From positions 1 to 6,827 of the forward strand of contig DMJN01000297.1 of assembly GCA_003451715.1 (NCBI GenBank): 6,827 nt of DNA. The letters are read 5' to 3'. A model generated the notes under the pieces. It saw nothing but the letters and a program-made list of their open reading frames with translations. It did no database searches and was not told the origin of the DNA. Shown piece after piece: positions 1-6,806 of this stretch; the first letter of the stretch is position 1; the number at the start of each line of letters is the position of its first letter. The position numbers were made by a program, and so were the translations under genes. Origin of the DNA: Gammaproteobacteria bacterium (GTDB taxonomy: Bacteria > Pseudomonadota > Gammaproteobacteria > Pseudomonadales > Pseudohongiellaceae).

Positions 1-735
1 ATCTCCAATAGAATCAAGGATTTTATGCTTTACGAATTCATCTTCATAACGTAATCCATCCTCGTTAAGTACCTTGTAGTCTCCCACGGCAATCGCGTTG
101 TCCATACTGGCTCCAAGCGCAAGATTGCGATTCCTCAGTTCCTCGAATTCATGCATGAATCCAAAGGTTCGAGCGCGGCTGACTTCTTTTACGAAAGAAG
201 TACTGGAAAAATCGATGGTGGCGCTCTTGGTGTACTTCTTATACACAGGGTGATCGTATAGCAGTGTGTAACTGACCTTAAAACCGTTAAAAGGCTCCAG
301 GCTCACCGACTTATCGCCCTGCTCTAAGGTGACCGGGCGCTTTATCTTAATAAATTTCTTGAGCTCCGACTGTTCTTCAATACCTGCAGACTGGATAAGG
401 AACACAAAGGGGCCGGCGCTTCCATCCATTATCGGCACTTCCGGAGCGCTCACATCGACATAGGCATTGTCGATGCCTAGCCCGGACATTGCTGACATGA
501 GGTGTTCAATTGTGGAAATCCGCACATCACCCTTAGCCAGTGTCGTAGACAGGGTTGTATCGCCCACATTGGAAGCACGTGCTTCAATCTGCACCATCGG
601 GTCCAGATCGACCCTGGTAAAATTAATGCCTGAATTAACGGGAGCGGGCCGGAGCGTTAGATAGACTTTCTCACCGGTATGTAGGCCTACGCCAGTGGCA
701 CGAATTACATTCTTGAGTGTTCTCTGCTTCAGCAT
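1..735 (-). CDS. lpxC: LpxC, UDP-3-O-acyl-N-acetylglucosamine deacetylase (3' end outside window)
   Basis: LpxC is the cytoplasmic zinc deacetylase that removes the acetyl group from UDP-3-O-acyl-GlcNAc, the committed step of lipid A synthesis. Translating the minus strand from the ATG at 735 gives 245 uninterrupted codons to the window edge. The protein begins [20 protein letters not shown], typical of the family N-terminus. The catalytic pair is visible in STIEHLMSA (E77, H78). The other zinc ligands are in [13 protein letters not shown] (H237, D241), with the conserved K238 beside them. SRARTFGF (186-193) and [18 protein letters not shown] are also family signatures. Compared with about 305 residues in E. 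coli, roughly the last 60 are cut off by the window, including the C-terminal tail that in E. coli controls turnover by FtsH. No good Shine-Dalgarno sequence precedes the ATG; the nearest purine run (AAAAAGGG) is about 16 nt upstream. Identification is certain. The start is very likely, because no other ATG, GTG or TTG lies between it and an upstream in-frame stop. Confidence 0.97.
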   Translation of the reverse strand, partial: MLKQRTLKNVIRATGVGLHTGEKVYLTLRPAPVNSGINFTRVDLDPMVQIEARASNVGDTTLSTTLAKGDVRISTIEHLMSAMSGLGIDNAYVDVSAPEVPIMDGSAGPFVFLIQSAGIEEQSELKKFIKIKRPVTLEQGDKSVSLEPFNGFKVSYTLLYDHPVYKKYTKSATIDFSSTSFVKEVSRARTFGFMHEFEELRNRNLALGASMDNAIAVGDYKVLNEDGLRYEDEFVKHKILDSIGD

Positions 736-787
736 TGGTATTAGTTTCAGGCCCTTTTTATTGTGTTAAACAACGTTCCATTAAGCA

Positions 788-814
788 ATGGTACCCTGAT
801 ACTCGCGATGTCAA
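788..814 (-). promoter_or_regulatory. Weak candidate sigma-70 promoter for lpxC
   Basis: A perfect TTGACA lies at 814-809 (minus strand). TACCAT (4 of 6 matches to TATAAT) follows after a 15-nt spacer at 793-788, about 50 nt upstream of the lpxC ATG. The position suits an lpxC promoter and the -35 box is consensus. However, the spacer is shorter than the usual 16-18 nt and the -10 box is poor; at 17 nt the hexamer is CCATTG, which is worse. TTGGGT-17 nt-TACTAT farther upstream, around 980, is an even weaker alternative. Confidence 0.25.
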
Positions 815-1005
815 AGAACAACTCCAATTCCCCAGCAAATCCTGGCGAGTCCTATAGACTTTCCAGTGAGCTTGCGGTACTCCTTTATTCGACCCGCACT
901 ATAGGGTACGGCAGATCGGTAGAGCCCGTATTGCTTGCTGAGCATCTCTACGACAAGCTCATATTGCGGAGCTGACGCATAGTATCAAAATTGTTCGAAT
1001 AACCC

Positions 1006-1028
1006 AATTGGGGACTTTCTGTCCAATT
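1006..1028 (-). other. Bulged hairpin shortly after the ftsZ stop
   Basis: On the coding strand AATTGGAC is followed by an AGAAA loop and then GTCCCCAATT. This gives 8 base pairs with a 2-nt CC bulge. It begins about 55 nt after the ftsZ stop codon. The sequence right after it is GGGTTATTCG rather than a T-run, so it does not look like a standard intrinsic terminator. It could stabilise the ftsZ mRNA 3' end or attenuate read-through into lpxC; neither is shown. Confidence 0.35.
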
Positions 1029-1082
1029 CCGCAGCCCAGCGTGATCGCGCTGCTTTCGACCCCTGCCTCTGTCTCAGGCGCT

Positions 1083-2234
1083 CTAATCAGCCTGCCTGCG
1101 CAGGAACGCCGGAATGTCCAGATAATCCATATCAGCTTCGGCACCCACGGCCTTGGCCTTGACACTGGCACGCTCCACACTTCCCCGATTCCGCATAATT
1201 GCGGGCTTGTCTAGCTGAGTATAGTCGGTAGAACCCTCCGGATCCGTATTGTCCACGACTTTAGTGGGCCCCTCATGGAGACTGCCAAGTCCAGTGGCAA
1301 CGACGGTTACCCGCATTTCATCCGTCAGCGTCGGATCGATAACCGTTCCTACCACTACCGTGGCATCGTCTGAGGCAAATTCTTCAACTGTATCCCCGAC
1401 CTCTGAAAACTCCCCGAGTGACAGGTTCTCACCGGCGGTAATATTAACCAGTATGCCCCTGGCGCCCTGCAAGTTGACATCCTCCAGCAATGGAGACCGA
1501 ATCGCCGATTCGGCAGCTTCTGTGGCACGCTCTTGACCGACTGCATATCCTGTTCCCATCATCGCCTGACCCATTTCTGACATCACCGTTTTCACATCGG
1601 CGAAATCCACATTGATCATGCCAGGATGCATGATTAAATCGGCAATACCCTTAACTGCACCTAAAAGCACATCGTTGGCCGCTCTAAATGCCTCTAACAG
1701 GGATGCTTCCTTTCCGAGTACATCCAGGAGTTTTTCATTCGGTATAGTGATCAATGAATCGACACTTTCTGAAAGTTCATCAATTCCCTGCTCTGCGATA
1801 GAAGATCGCTTCTTACCTTCGAATGGAAAAGGTCTGGTTACCACGGCAACTGTAAGAATTCCCATTTCTCTCGCCACCTCTGCTACGACCGGAGCCGCAC
1901 CAGTCCCTGTACCACCACCCATACCAGCTGTTATGAAAACCATATCAGCGCCTGACAGAACATCAGCAATCTCATCTCTATCCTCAAGCGCGGCCTGGCG
2001 ACCAATTTCAGGATTCGCCCCAGCTCCTAATCCTTTTGTAATATTGCTTCCCATTTGCAGAATAGTTTTTGCCTTAAGATTATTAAGTGCCTGGGCATCT
2101 GTATTGGCACAAATAAAATCCACACCATCGACTTGATTAGTTATCATGTGGTGGACTGCATTGCCTCCACCACCGCCGACGCCGATGACCTTTATCACAG
2201 CGCTTTGTGGAATGTTTTCGACTAATTCAAACAT
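1083..2234 (-). CDS. ftsZ: FtsZ, tubulin-like cell division GTPase
   Basis: FtsZ polymerises with GTP into the Z-ring at midcell and recruits the division machinery. The 383-residue protein matches the usual gammaproteobacterial length. Visible elements in order are the N-terminal nucleotide-binding glycines VIGVGGGGGNAV (16-27), the tubulin signature MGGGTGTGAAPVVA (105-118), TRPFPFEGKKR (133-143), and the T7 synergy loop NVDFADVKTVMSEMG (208-222). The T7 loop holds the catalytic D210 and D213, which complete the GTPase site of the neighbouring subunit. A variable, mostly polar linker (about 318-367) leads to the C-terminal peptide DYLDIPAFLRRQAD (370-383), the docking site for FtsA and ZipA. 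The ATG is preceded by a strong Shine-Dalgarno sequence, GAGGGGG (2239-2245), 4 nt away, consistent with the high expression FtsZ needs. It lies 38 nt after ftsA, so it is probably co-transcribed with it. Nothing is missing or unusual. Confidence 0.99.
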   Translation of the reverse strand: MFELVENIPQSAVIKVIGVGGGGGNAVHHMITNQVDGVDFICANTDAQALNNLKAKTILQMGSNITKGLGAGANPEIGRQAALEDRDEIADVLSGADMVFITAGMGGGTGTGAAPVVAEVAREMGILTVAVVTRPFPFEGKKRSSIAEQGIDELSESVDSLITIPNEKLLDVLGKEASLLEAFRAANDVLLGAVKGIADLIMHPGMINVDFADVKTVMSEMGQAMMGTGYAVGQERATEAAESAIRSPLLEDVNLQGARGILVNITAGENLSLGEFSEVGDTVEEFASDDATVVVGTVIDPTLTDEMRVTVVATGLGSLHEGPTKVVDNTDPEGSTDYTQLDKPAIMRNRGSVERASVKAKAVGAEADMDYLDIPAFLRRQAD

Positions 2235-2272
2235 ATAGCCCCCTCGTTATTTATTGTCTGTAACTGGTGTTG

Positions 2273-3508
2273 CTAAAATTTTCCCTGAAACCAATTTTTG
2301 ACCCTATCCACAATATGTACTTGTGGTTCCCGTTTAGAATCGATGCCATCTCTTTCCTGATGCTGTTTCAGCCCATACAAAAGCAACCCAACGCCAGTAG
2401 AATAAATCGGGTTTCTTACGATATCGGCTAATCCTTTTACATTATGAGGTGCCCCAATACGCACCGGTGCGTGAAAAATTTCCTCCGCAAGATCAACCAC
2501 GCCTTCCATCTTGCTAGTACCTCCAGTGAGCACAATACCGGCGGCTAACAGGTTTTCAAATCCGCTGCGTTGCAACTCGGCTTGCACCAGAGTAAACAGT
2601 TCGTCATATCTCGGTTCTACTACTTCTGCCAGAGCCTGTCGCGATAATTCTCTAGGAGGTCGGTCACCTACACTCGGCACTTTTATAGTTTCACTCGCAC
2701 TGGCTAACTGCGTTAAAGCACAGGCATACTTGATCTTGATTTCATCAGCATTCTCAGTAGGTGTTCGTAGAGCCATGGCGATATCGTTTGTTACCTGATC
2801 GCCTGCGATGGGAATTACTCCAGTATGACGAATTGCTCCTTGAGTAAAGATAGCAATGTCTGTTGTACCACCACCGATATCCACCAGACACACACCCAGT
2901 TCTTTTTCATCATCAGTTAGAACCGCATAGCTGGACGCGAGTTGTTCGAGAATAATTTCATCTGCTGCCAGCCCACATCGCTTAATGCACTTTTCGATAT
3001 TCTGAATTGCATTGATAGCACAGGTAACCAGATGAACTTTTGCCTCCAGCCTGACACCCGACATGCCTAGCGGTTCTTTGACACCTTCCTGAGAATCGAT
3101 AATGTATTCCTGGGGCAGGATATGCAGCACCTTCTGATCGGCTGGAATCGCGACTGCCTGAGCGGCGTCTATGACCCGATCAATATCCGGCTTCATCACT
3201 TCGCCATCGCGTATTGCAACAATACCGTGAGAATTCATGCTACGGATATGACTCCCGGCGATGCCTGCATATACCGAATGAATCTGACAACCAGCCATCA
3301 ATTCGGCTTCTTCGATTGCTCGTTGTATTGATTCAACTGTCGACTCTATATTAACCACCGTGCCCTTTTTAAGTCCGCGCGACTGATGGCTACCAATACC
3401 GATAATATCGAGGCTGCCGTCTTCATTTATAGCGCCCACTATAGCCACCACCTTGGATGTTCCAATATCCAGGCCAACAATCATGTTCTCACCGGCTGCA
3501 TCATTCAT
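2273..3508 (-). CDS. ftsA: FtsA, actin-like membrane tether of the Z-ring
   Basis: FtsA is an actin-family ATP-binding protein that anchors FtsZ to the inner membrane and recruits later divisome proteins. From the ATG at 3508 it has 411 residues (about 420 in E. coli). The phosphate-1 motif GLDIGTSKV is at 12-20, phosphate-2 LVDIGGGTTDIAIF at 208-221, and the adenosine motif AAGIVLTGGTSKMEGV at 322-337. The 1C subdomain, typical of FtsA rather than actin or MreB, lies roughly between residues 80 and 165. PQEYIIDSQEGVKEPLGMSG is a clear FtsA signature. The C-terminus HIVDRVKNWFQGKF is an amphipathic membrane-targeting helix. A GTG nine bases upstream (3517) would add three residues, but it falls on the likely Shine-Dalgarno sequence AAGAGAG. 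The ATG sits 8 nt after that sequence and puts GLDIG at the same distance from the start as in E. coli. The gene lies between ftsQ (58 nt) and ftsZ (38 nt). Confidence 0.98.
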   Translation of the reverse strand: MNDAAGENMIVGLDIGTSKVVAIVGAINEDGSLDIIGIGSHQSRGLKKGTVVNIESTVESIQRAIEEAELMAGCQIHSVYAGIAGSHIRSMNSHGIVAIRDGEVMKPDIDRVIDAAQAVAIPADQKVLHILPQEYIIDSQEGVKEPLGMSGVRLEAKVHLVTCAINAIQNIEKCIKRCGLAADEIILEQLASSYAVLTDDEKELGVCLVDIGGGTTDIAIFTQGAIRHTGVIPIAGDQVTNDIAMALRTPTENADEIKIKYACALTQLASASETIKVPSVGDRPPRELSRQALAEVVEPRYDELFTLVQAELQRSGFENLLAAGIVLTGGTSKMEGVVDLAEEIFHAPVRIGAPHNVKGLADIVRNPIYSTGVGLLLYGLKQHQERDGIDSKREPQVHIVDRVKNWFQGKF

Positions 3509-3516
3509 AGCCAGCA

Positions 3517-3523
3517 CTCTCTT
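3517..3523 (-). promoter_or_regulatory. Ribosome binding site that decides the ftsA start
   Basis: AAGAGAG on the coding strand ends 8 nt before the ATG at 3508. The competing GTG at 3517-3515 uses the last G of this element, so it cannot be served by it. No other purine-rich element lies at a workable distance from the GTG; the nearest (CAGG) is about 19 nt away. Confidence 0.6.
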
Positions 3524-3566
3524 TTTTGCGATAGCCTGATAAAACCAGTCATGGTTTGTTCTTGCA

Positions 3567-4382
3567 TCACCTGGCTGCTACTCCTGCCAATTCATCGGTT
3601 AAACTTTCTATTGCGATCCCATTCTCATATCTCAAATCAACTACTTTGTAGGCAGCAGTTTGCGTTGCTGGCTGAGCATCATAAAATCTAATGAAACGAT
3701 CCAGTTTTTCGATTACATCAGAACGACCCGCTACAATTTGCAAGCTATCGTTCAAATTAAGCTCCCAACTTCCTCTCGGGCTAAGTTCCAATCCCGTTAG
3801 TCGTAATCCCGAAGGAAACAACAGCTGACTAATAGACTGGTAGTGCTCCATAACCTGCAGTTGCATTTCTTCAGGACCGCTGAGTATGGGCAGTGTAGTC
3901 AAACGCTCCATTCCTGTTGGCTGAAAAATCTCACCTTTCTGATTTAACAGCTGAGTGTTCCCCCAGTGAGCAATGGCTACCTGCTCCTTTAGATCCAGTG
4001 CCAAGCTGTCTGGCCATAACTTTTGTATTGAAGCCCGCTCTACCCAGGGATGTTGTTCCAATTTCTGCTTCACGCCAGCCACATCAAAATTGAAATACCC
4101 TGAACCCATAAAATCTATTAGAAGGATTCTGACTTCTGCCTCACTTATCTGTTGCCACTGGTTTTCTATTCTTACTTTTGTAATCGGTCTGTTGATAAAC
4201 CCGGACACCTGGCTGAAATTCTGTTGTATCAAGATTCCCACACAGATCATCAGGATTGTCGTTAGCGTTAACAGACTCTTGCTGTTATTTCGAGGTTTAA
4301 GCGGCCGCGCAGTGGACCCGGATATCCTGCCGGTAGCCCGCATACCAGAGCGTGTGGGTATATGTACAGCTGTTTGGGTCAT
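3567..4382 (-). CDS. ftsQ: FtsQ, bitopic divisome protein with POTRA domain
   Basis: FtsQ is an inner-membrane protein that joins FtsB and FtsL and links the cytoplasmic ring to septal peptidoglycan synthesis. The 271-residue sequence has a basic cytoplasmic tail rich in R and K (1-36) and one hydrophobic segment SLLTLTTILMICVGILI (36-52). The periplasmic part starts with a POTRA domain (about 65-135, including ITKVRIENQWQQIS and HPWVERASIQKLWPDSLALD). The beta domain follows (about 136-258, including LNQKGEIFQP, LPILSGPE and YKVVDLRYENGIAI). HPWV.(R/K)A...(R/K).WP is the recurring FtsQ signature. The positive-inside pattern fits an N-in, C-out topology. The ATG lies 8 nt after the ddl stop, with AAGG (4389-4392) as its Shine-Dalgarno sequence overlapping the ddl TAA, which suggests translational coupling. 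FtsQ diverges quickly, so the call rests on these motifs plus position between ddl and ftsA. Confidence 0.96.
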   Translation of the reverse strand: MTQTAVHIPTRSGMRATGRISGSTARPLKPRNNSKSLLTLTTILMICVGILIQQNFSQVSGFINRPITKVRIENQWQQISEAEVRILLIDFMGSGYFNFDVAGVKQKLEQHPWVERASIQKLWPDSLALDLKEQVAIAHWGNTQLLNQKGEIFQPTGMERLTTLPILSGPEEMQLQVMEHYQSISQLLFPSGLRLTGLELSPRGSWELNLNDSLQIVAGRSDVIEKLDRFIRFYDAQPATQTAAYKVVDLRYENGIAIESLTDELAGVAAR

Positions 4383-4388
4383 GGTTCG

Positions 4389-4393
4389 CCTTA
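4389..4393 (-). promoter_or_regulatory. ftsQ Shine-Dalgarno sequence overlapping the ddl stop
   Basis: The coding-strand sequence TAAGG joins the ddl stop codon TAA (4393-4391) to the ftsQ ribosome binding site AAGG (4392-4389), 6 nt before the ftsQ ATG. Ribosomes finishing ddl would uncover or directly feed the ftsQ start, so the two genes are probably translationally coupled. Confidence 0.6.
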
Positions 4394-5323
4394 TTTCTTC
4401 TCTGCCGCCAGGATGTGCAGTAATAATTCATCAAAATCTATGCCGATCTGGCTTGCCGCCATCGGTATGAAACTATGCTCGGTCATGCCTGGGACGGTAT
4501 TGACTTCCAATAAATAGAAATCTCCATCCTCATCCTGCATCAAATCCACCCGCGCAAGTCCAGTGCAGCCTAGACTTTCATAGGCGTCTCTGATCAGCTT
4601 CTCCAATTCTGATAGCTTCTCTTCACTTAGCCGGGGTGGACAAATAATGCGAGTATTCCCATCCTTGTATTTCGCATCAAAATCAAAAAACTCCCTGTTT
4701 GTCTCCAGTTGAATAGTTGGAAACATCTGATCCTCTAATACTCCGGTAGAGAATTCCTTTCCTTTAATGCATTTTTCAGCCATCACCTGTGAATCGAACT
4801 CCAGAGCACTCAAGTATTCCTGTTGTAAATCTTCAGCATTGTCCACAATCGATATCCCAAGACTCGAACCCCCATTAACCGGCTTAACGACCACTCGTTC
4901 GAGTCTATCTATTACACTCTGCCAATCAGTCTCTTCATCGAGGATGAGAAAATCGGCCGTTCTCAATCCCAGTTGTTGCCAGAGCAGCTTGCTCTTGACC
5001 TTGTCCATAGCGAGCGCCGATGCCAACACCCCACTACCGGTATAGGAAATACCCATGACATCCAGCATTCCTTGAATCACACCGTCCTCGCCACCCTGGC
5101 CGTGAAGCATGTTGAACACCTGATCGGGGCTTGCATCCTGCAGGTCACCGATAATAGTTTCGCCTACGTCAATGACTGAGCTTTCGACTCCCAGTCGCTG
5201 TAGTCCGTTAAACACCGCGCTACCGCTAATCAGGGAAATTTCCCGTTCCGCCGAAGTACCCCCCTTCAACACCACCACGTGGCCCAAATTGCTGAGTATT
5301 TCCTCTTTATTTATCGTTCTCAT
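4391..5323 (-). CDS. ddlB: D-alanine--D-alanine ligase (DdlB type)
   Basis: This cytoplasmic ATP-grasp ligase joins two D-alanines; the dipeptide is then added by MurF to the peptidoglycan precursor. It has 310 residues (306 in E. coli DdlB). The N-terminal domain shows KGGTSAEREISL, with E26 matching E. coli E15, and LHGQGGEDGVIQGMLD (73-88). YTGSGVLASALAMDK (94-108) follows. The ATP-grasp part has KPVNGGSSLG (147-156), where S153 matches E. coli S150, and FDAKYKDG, where Y219 matches Y216. The magnesium and substrate residues are in ARVDLM (R258, D260) and LLEVNTVPGMTEHS (E273, N275, S284). The tyrosine, rather than phenylalanine, in AKY suggests a D-Ala-D-Ala enzyme rather than a D-Ala-D-Lac enzyme of vancomycin-resistant type. 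The ATG is the only ATG before residue 72. It has only a weak purine stretch (AAGAAAA) before it. The call is certain; the B suffix rests on its dcw location. Confidence 0.98.
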   Translation of the reverse strand: MRTINKEEILSNLGHVVVLKGGTSAEREISLISGSAVFNGLQRLGVESSVIDVGETIIGDLQDASPDQVFNMLHGQGGEDGVIQGMLDVMGISYTGSGVLASALAMDKVKSKLLWQQLGLRTADFLILDEETDWQSVIDRLERVVVKPVNGGSSLGISIVDNAEDLQQEYLSALEFDSQVMAEKCIKGKEFSTGVLEDQMFPTIQLETNREFFDFDAKYKDGNTRIICPPRLSEEKLSELEKLIRDAYESLGCTGLARVDLMQDEDGDFYLLEVNTVPGMTEHSFIPMAASQIGIDFDELLLHILAAEKK

Positions 5324-5375
5324 TGGCGATTTTCTTGACTAACTAATTGCAATTTCTTCTATAAAAATCAATAAA

Positions 5376-6806
5376 TTACTTAGTGCGAAATCCTTTCCCA
5401 GCCAGCTCTTTTGCGAGTAATCCGACACTGCCCGCTCCCTGGGTCAATACCATGTCTCCCGCTCTTAAAAGATCTTTGAGAATGCTGTGCACATCTGGCT
5501 CTTTTTGTACGTAGATTGGATCTACTTTGCCCCTCAGGCGAATACTCCTGCACAGGCTTCTGGAGTCAGCACCGGCAATTTTCTTCTCCCCTGCAGCATA
5601 GACCTTCAGCAGCAACAACACGTCCACTTCAGACAACACCTCAACGAAATCTTCATAGAGATCCTTGGTTCGGCTGTAGCGGTGTGGCTGGTAGATCATG
5701 ACCAGCCTGTTTTCAGGCCAGCCATCCCGCAATGCCCTGATGGTGGCCGCCACTTCGGAAGGGTGATGACCATAATCATCAATCAAGGTGACTGTGCCAT
5801 CTTCAAGCTCAAACTCCCCCTGCACATCGAAACGCCTGCCGACACCGGAAAATTGCTGTATTCCCTTGCGGATATCCGCATCCCTAATTCCTTCATCAGA
5901 AGCGATAACGACAGCGGCAGTGGCATTCAGCGCATTATGCTTTCCGGGCATATTCAATTTAATCTTCAATGGTTTCTTCTTACCCGGTCGGCTAACCTCG
6001 AACTTGGTTATTCCTTCATTCTGGACTAGATTGTCGATCCTGAAGTCTGCATCCGGGGAGAAGCCGTAGCTAAGCTTGGGGCGTGAAATCTGCGGGAGTA
6101 TTTCTCTGACAACCGGATCATCGACACAAAGCACTGCCAGCCCATAGAAAGGTAGATTGTGCAAAAAATCGACAAAGTATTTCTTCAGCCTCTCAAAGTC
6201 TCCACCATAGGTGCTCATATGATCGGCTTCGATGTTGGTAATCACTGCAACCATGGGTTGCAGATGCATAAACGATGCATCGCTCTCATCCGCCTCCGCT
6301 ACCAGATAGCGACTCCCCCCCAACTGGGCATTGGTGCCTGCGCTATTTAACAATCCCCCGATGACGAAGGTCGGATCGAAGCCTGCTTCGGCTAATATCG
6401 AAGCAACAATGCTGGTAGTAGTCGTCTTGCCATGCGTGCCGGCAATGGCGATCGAATGGCGGTAACGCATCAATTCCGCCAACATTTCAGCCCTGGGAAT
6501 TAAGGGCTTGGATTGTGAAACGGCAGCCTTTAGCTCCGGATTTCTCCGGTTGACGGCGGATGAGTAAACGACCACGTCTGCCTGTTTCACATTCTTAGAA
6601 TCATGGCCTATAAAGATTTTGGCTCCCATCGATTTCAGACGCTGAGTATTGGAAGACATTCGTATATCCGAGCCGGTGATCTTGTAACCCTGGTTCAACA
6701 AGACCTCGGCAATACCGCACATGCCGGCACCACCGATACCAACAAAATGGATAGTCTTGATGCGCCGCATCTCCGGTATAACGTGCATCTGTTCAGCGCC
6801 CGACAT
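5376..6806 (-). CDS. murC: MurC, UDP-N-acetylmuramate--L-alanine ligase
   Basis: MurC is the first of the ATP-dependent Mur ligases; it adds L-Ala to UDP-MurNAc in the cytoplasm. From the ATG at 6806 it has 476 residues (491 in E. coli). The N-terminal UDP-binding Rossmann fold has [18 protein letters not shown] (19-36). The central ATPase domain has the P-loop [10 protein letters not shown] (122-131), [14 protein letters not shown] (171-184) and [16 protein letters not shown] (190-205). [12 protein letters not shown] (287-298) follows. The C-terminal domain has GVGRRFD (321-327), [10 protein letters not shown] (343-352) and [15 protein letters not shown] (373-387). [15 protein letters not shown] is also MurC-specific. 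Two in-frame ATGs compete. The one at 6812 has GGAG only 1 nt before it, while the one at 6806 has the same GGAG at 7 nt, so 6806 is preferred; the difference is two residues. VIPEMRR near the N-terminus matches E. coli and supports a start in this area. ddl follows after 52 AT-rich nucleotides. Confidence 0.97.
   Translation of the reverse strand: MSGAEQMHVIPEMRRIKTIHFVGIGGAGMCGIAEVLLNQGYKITGSDIRMSSNTQRLKSMGAKIFIGHDSKNVKQADVVVYSSAVNRRNPELKAAVSQSKPLIPRAEMLAELMRYRHSIAIAGTHGKTTTTSIVASILAEAGFDPTFVIGGLLNSAGTNAQLGGSRYLVAEADESDASFMHLQPMVAVITNIEADHMSTYGGDFERLKKYFVDFLHNLPFYGLAVLCVDDPVVREILPQISRPKLSYGFSPDADFRIDNLVQNEGITKFEVSRPGKKKPLKIKLNMPGKHNALNATAAVVIASDEGIRDADIRKGIQQFSGVGRRFDVQGEFELEDGTVTLIDDYGHHPSEVAATIRALRDGWPENRLVMIYQPHRYSRTKDLYEDFVEVLSEVDVLLLLKVYAAGEKKIAGADSRSLCRSIRLRGKVDPIYVQKEPDVHSILKDLLRAGDMVLTQGAGSVGLLAKELAGKGFRTK

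Larger units (their letters stand above)
736..1082 (-). other. Long ftsZ-lpxC intergenic region (347 nt)
   Basis: This is the only gap over 300 nt in the window. It lies between the ftsZ stop and the lpxC ATG on the coding strand. It holds a bulged hairpin just after ftsZ (1006-1028), a TTGACA box near lpxC (809-814), a 44-codon open frame (811-945) of unknown status, and two copies of TCCAATTCC (823-831 and 1022-1030, plus strand). It also has a 7-bp inverted repeat CCTATAG/CTATAGG (851-857 and 899-905). I see no intrinsic terminator with a T-tract, no tRNA and no insertion sequence ends. Since lpxC often has its own promoter in gammaproteobacteria, a leader or promoter role is the simplest reading, but this is inference. 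Confidence 0.6.

Noticed and set aside
873..889. Near-perfect Shine-Dalgarno sequence AAAGGAG on the minus strand inside the spacer
   Set aside because: No ATG, GTG or TTG follows at 4-12 nt, so it serves no start codon.
898..904. TATAGT as a -10 box for an lpxC promoter
   Set aside because: The hexamer 17 nt upstream is GGCTCT, unlike a -35 box, so the match alone is not enough.
763..975. 70-codon plus-strand open frame in the ftsZ-lpxC spacer
   Set aside because: It begins at a GTG with no ribosome binding site and is in mirrored register with the minus-strand 44-codon frame, so both reflect the same stop-poor stretch; transcription here runs the other way.
1031..1053. GCAGC...GCTGC inverted repeat just after ftsZ as a terminator
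   Set aside because: The stem is only 5 bp around a 13-nt loop and no T-run follows.
959..1180. 73-codon minus-strand frame across the ftsZ end
   Set aside because: It overlaps the conserved C-terminal peptide of ftsZ in another frame and has no start signal or motif.
1612..2136. 174-codon open frame on the plus strand
   Set aside because: It is wholly antisense to ftsZ, whose protein is strongly conserved across this span; the plus-strand product has low-complexity serine/proline/isoleucine content and no recognisable motif.
3973..4470. 165-codon open frame on the plus strand
   Set aside because: It spans the antisense of ftsQ and the end of ddl; it crosses a gene boundary on the other strand and has no motif.
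5487..6029. 180-codon open frame on the plus strand
   Set aside because: It is antisense to the conserved C-terminal half of murC, with no family resemblance.
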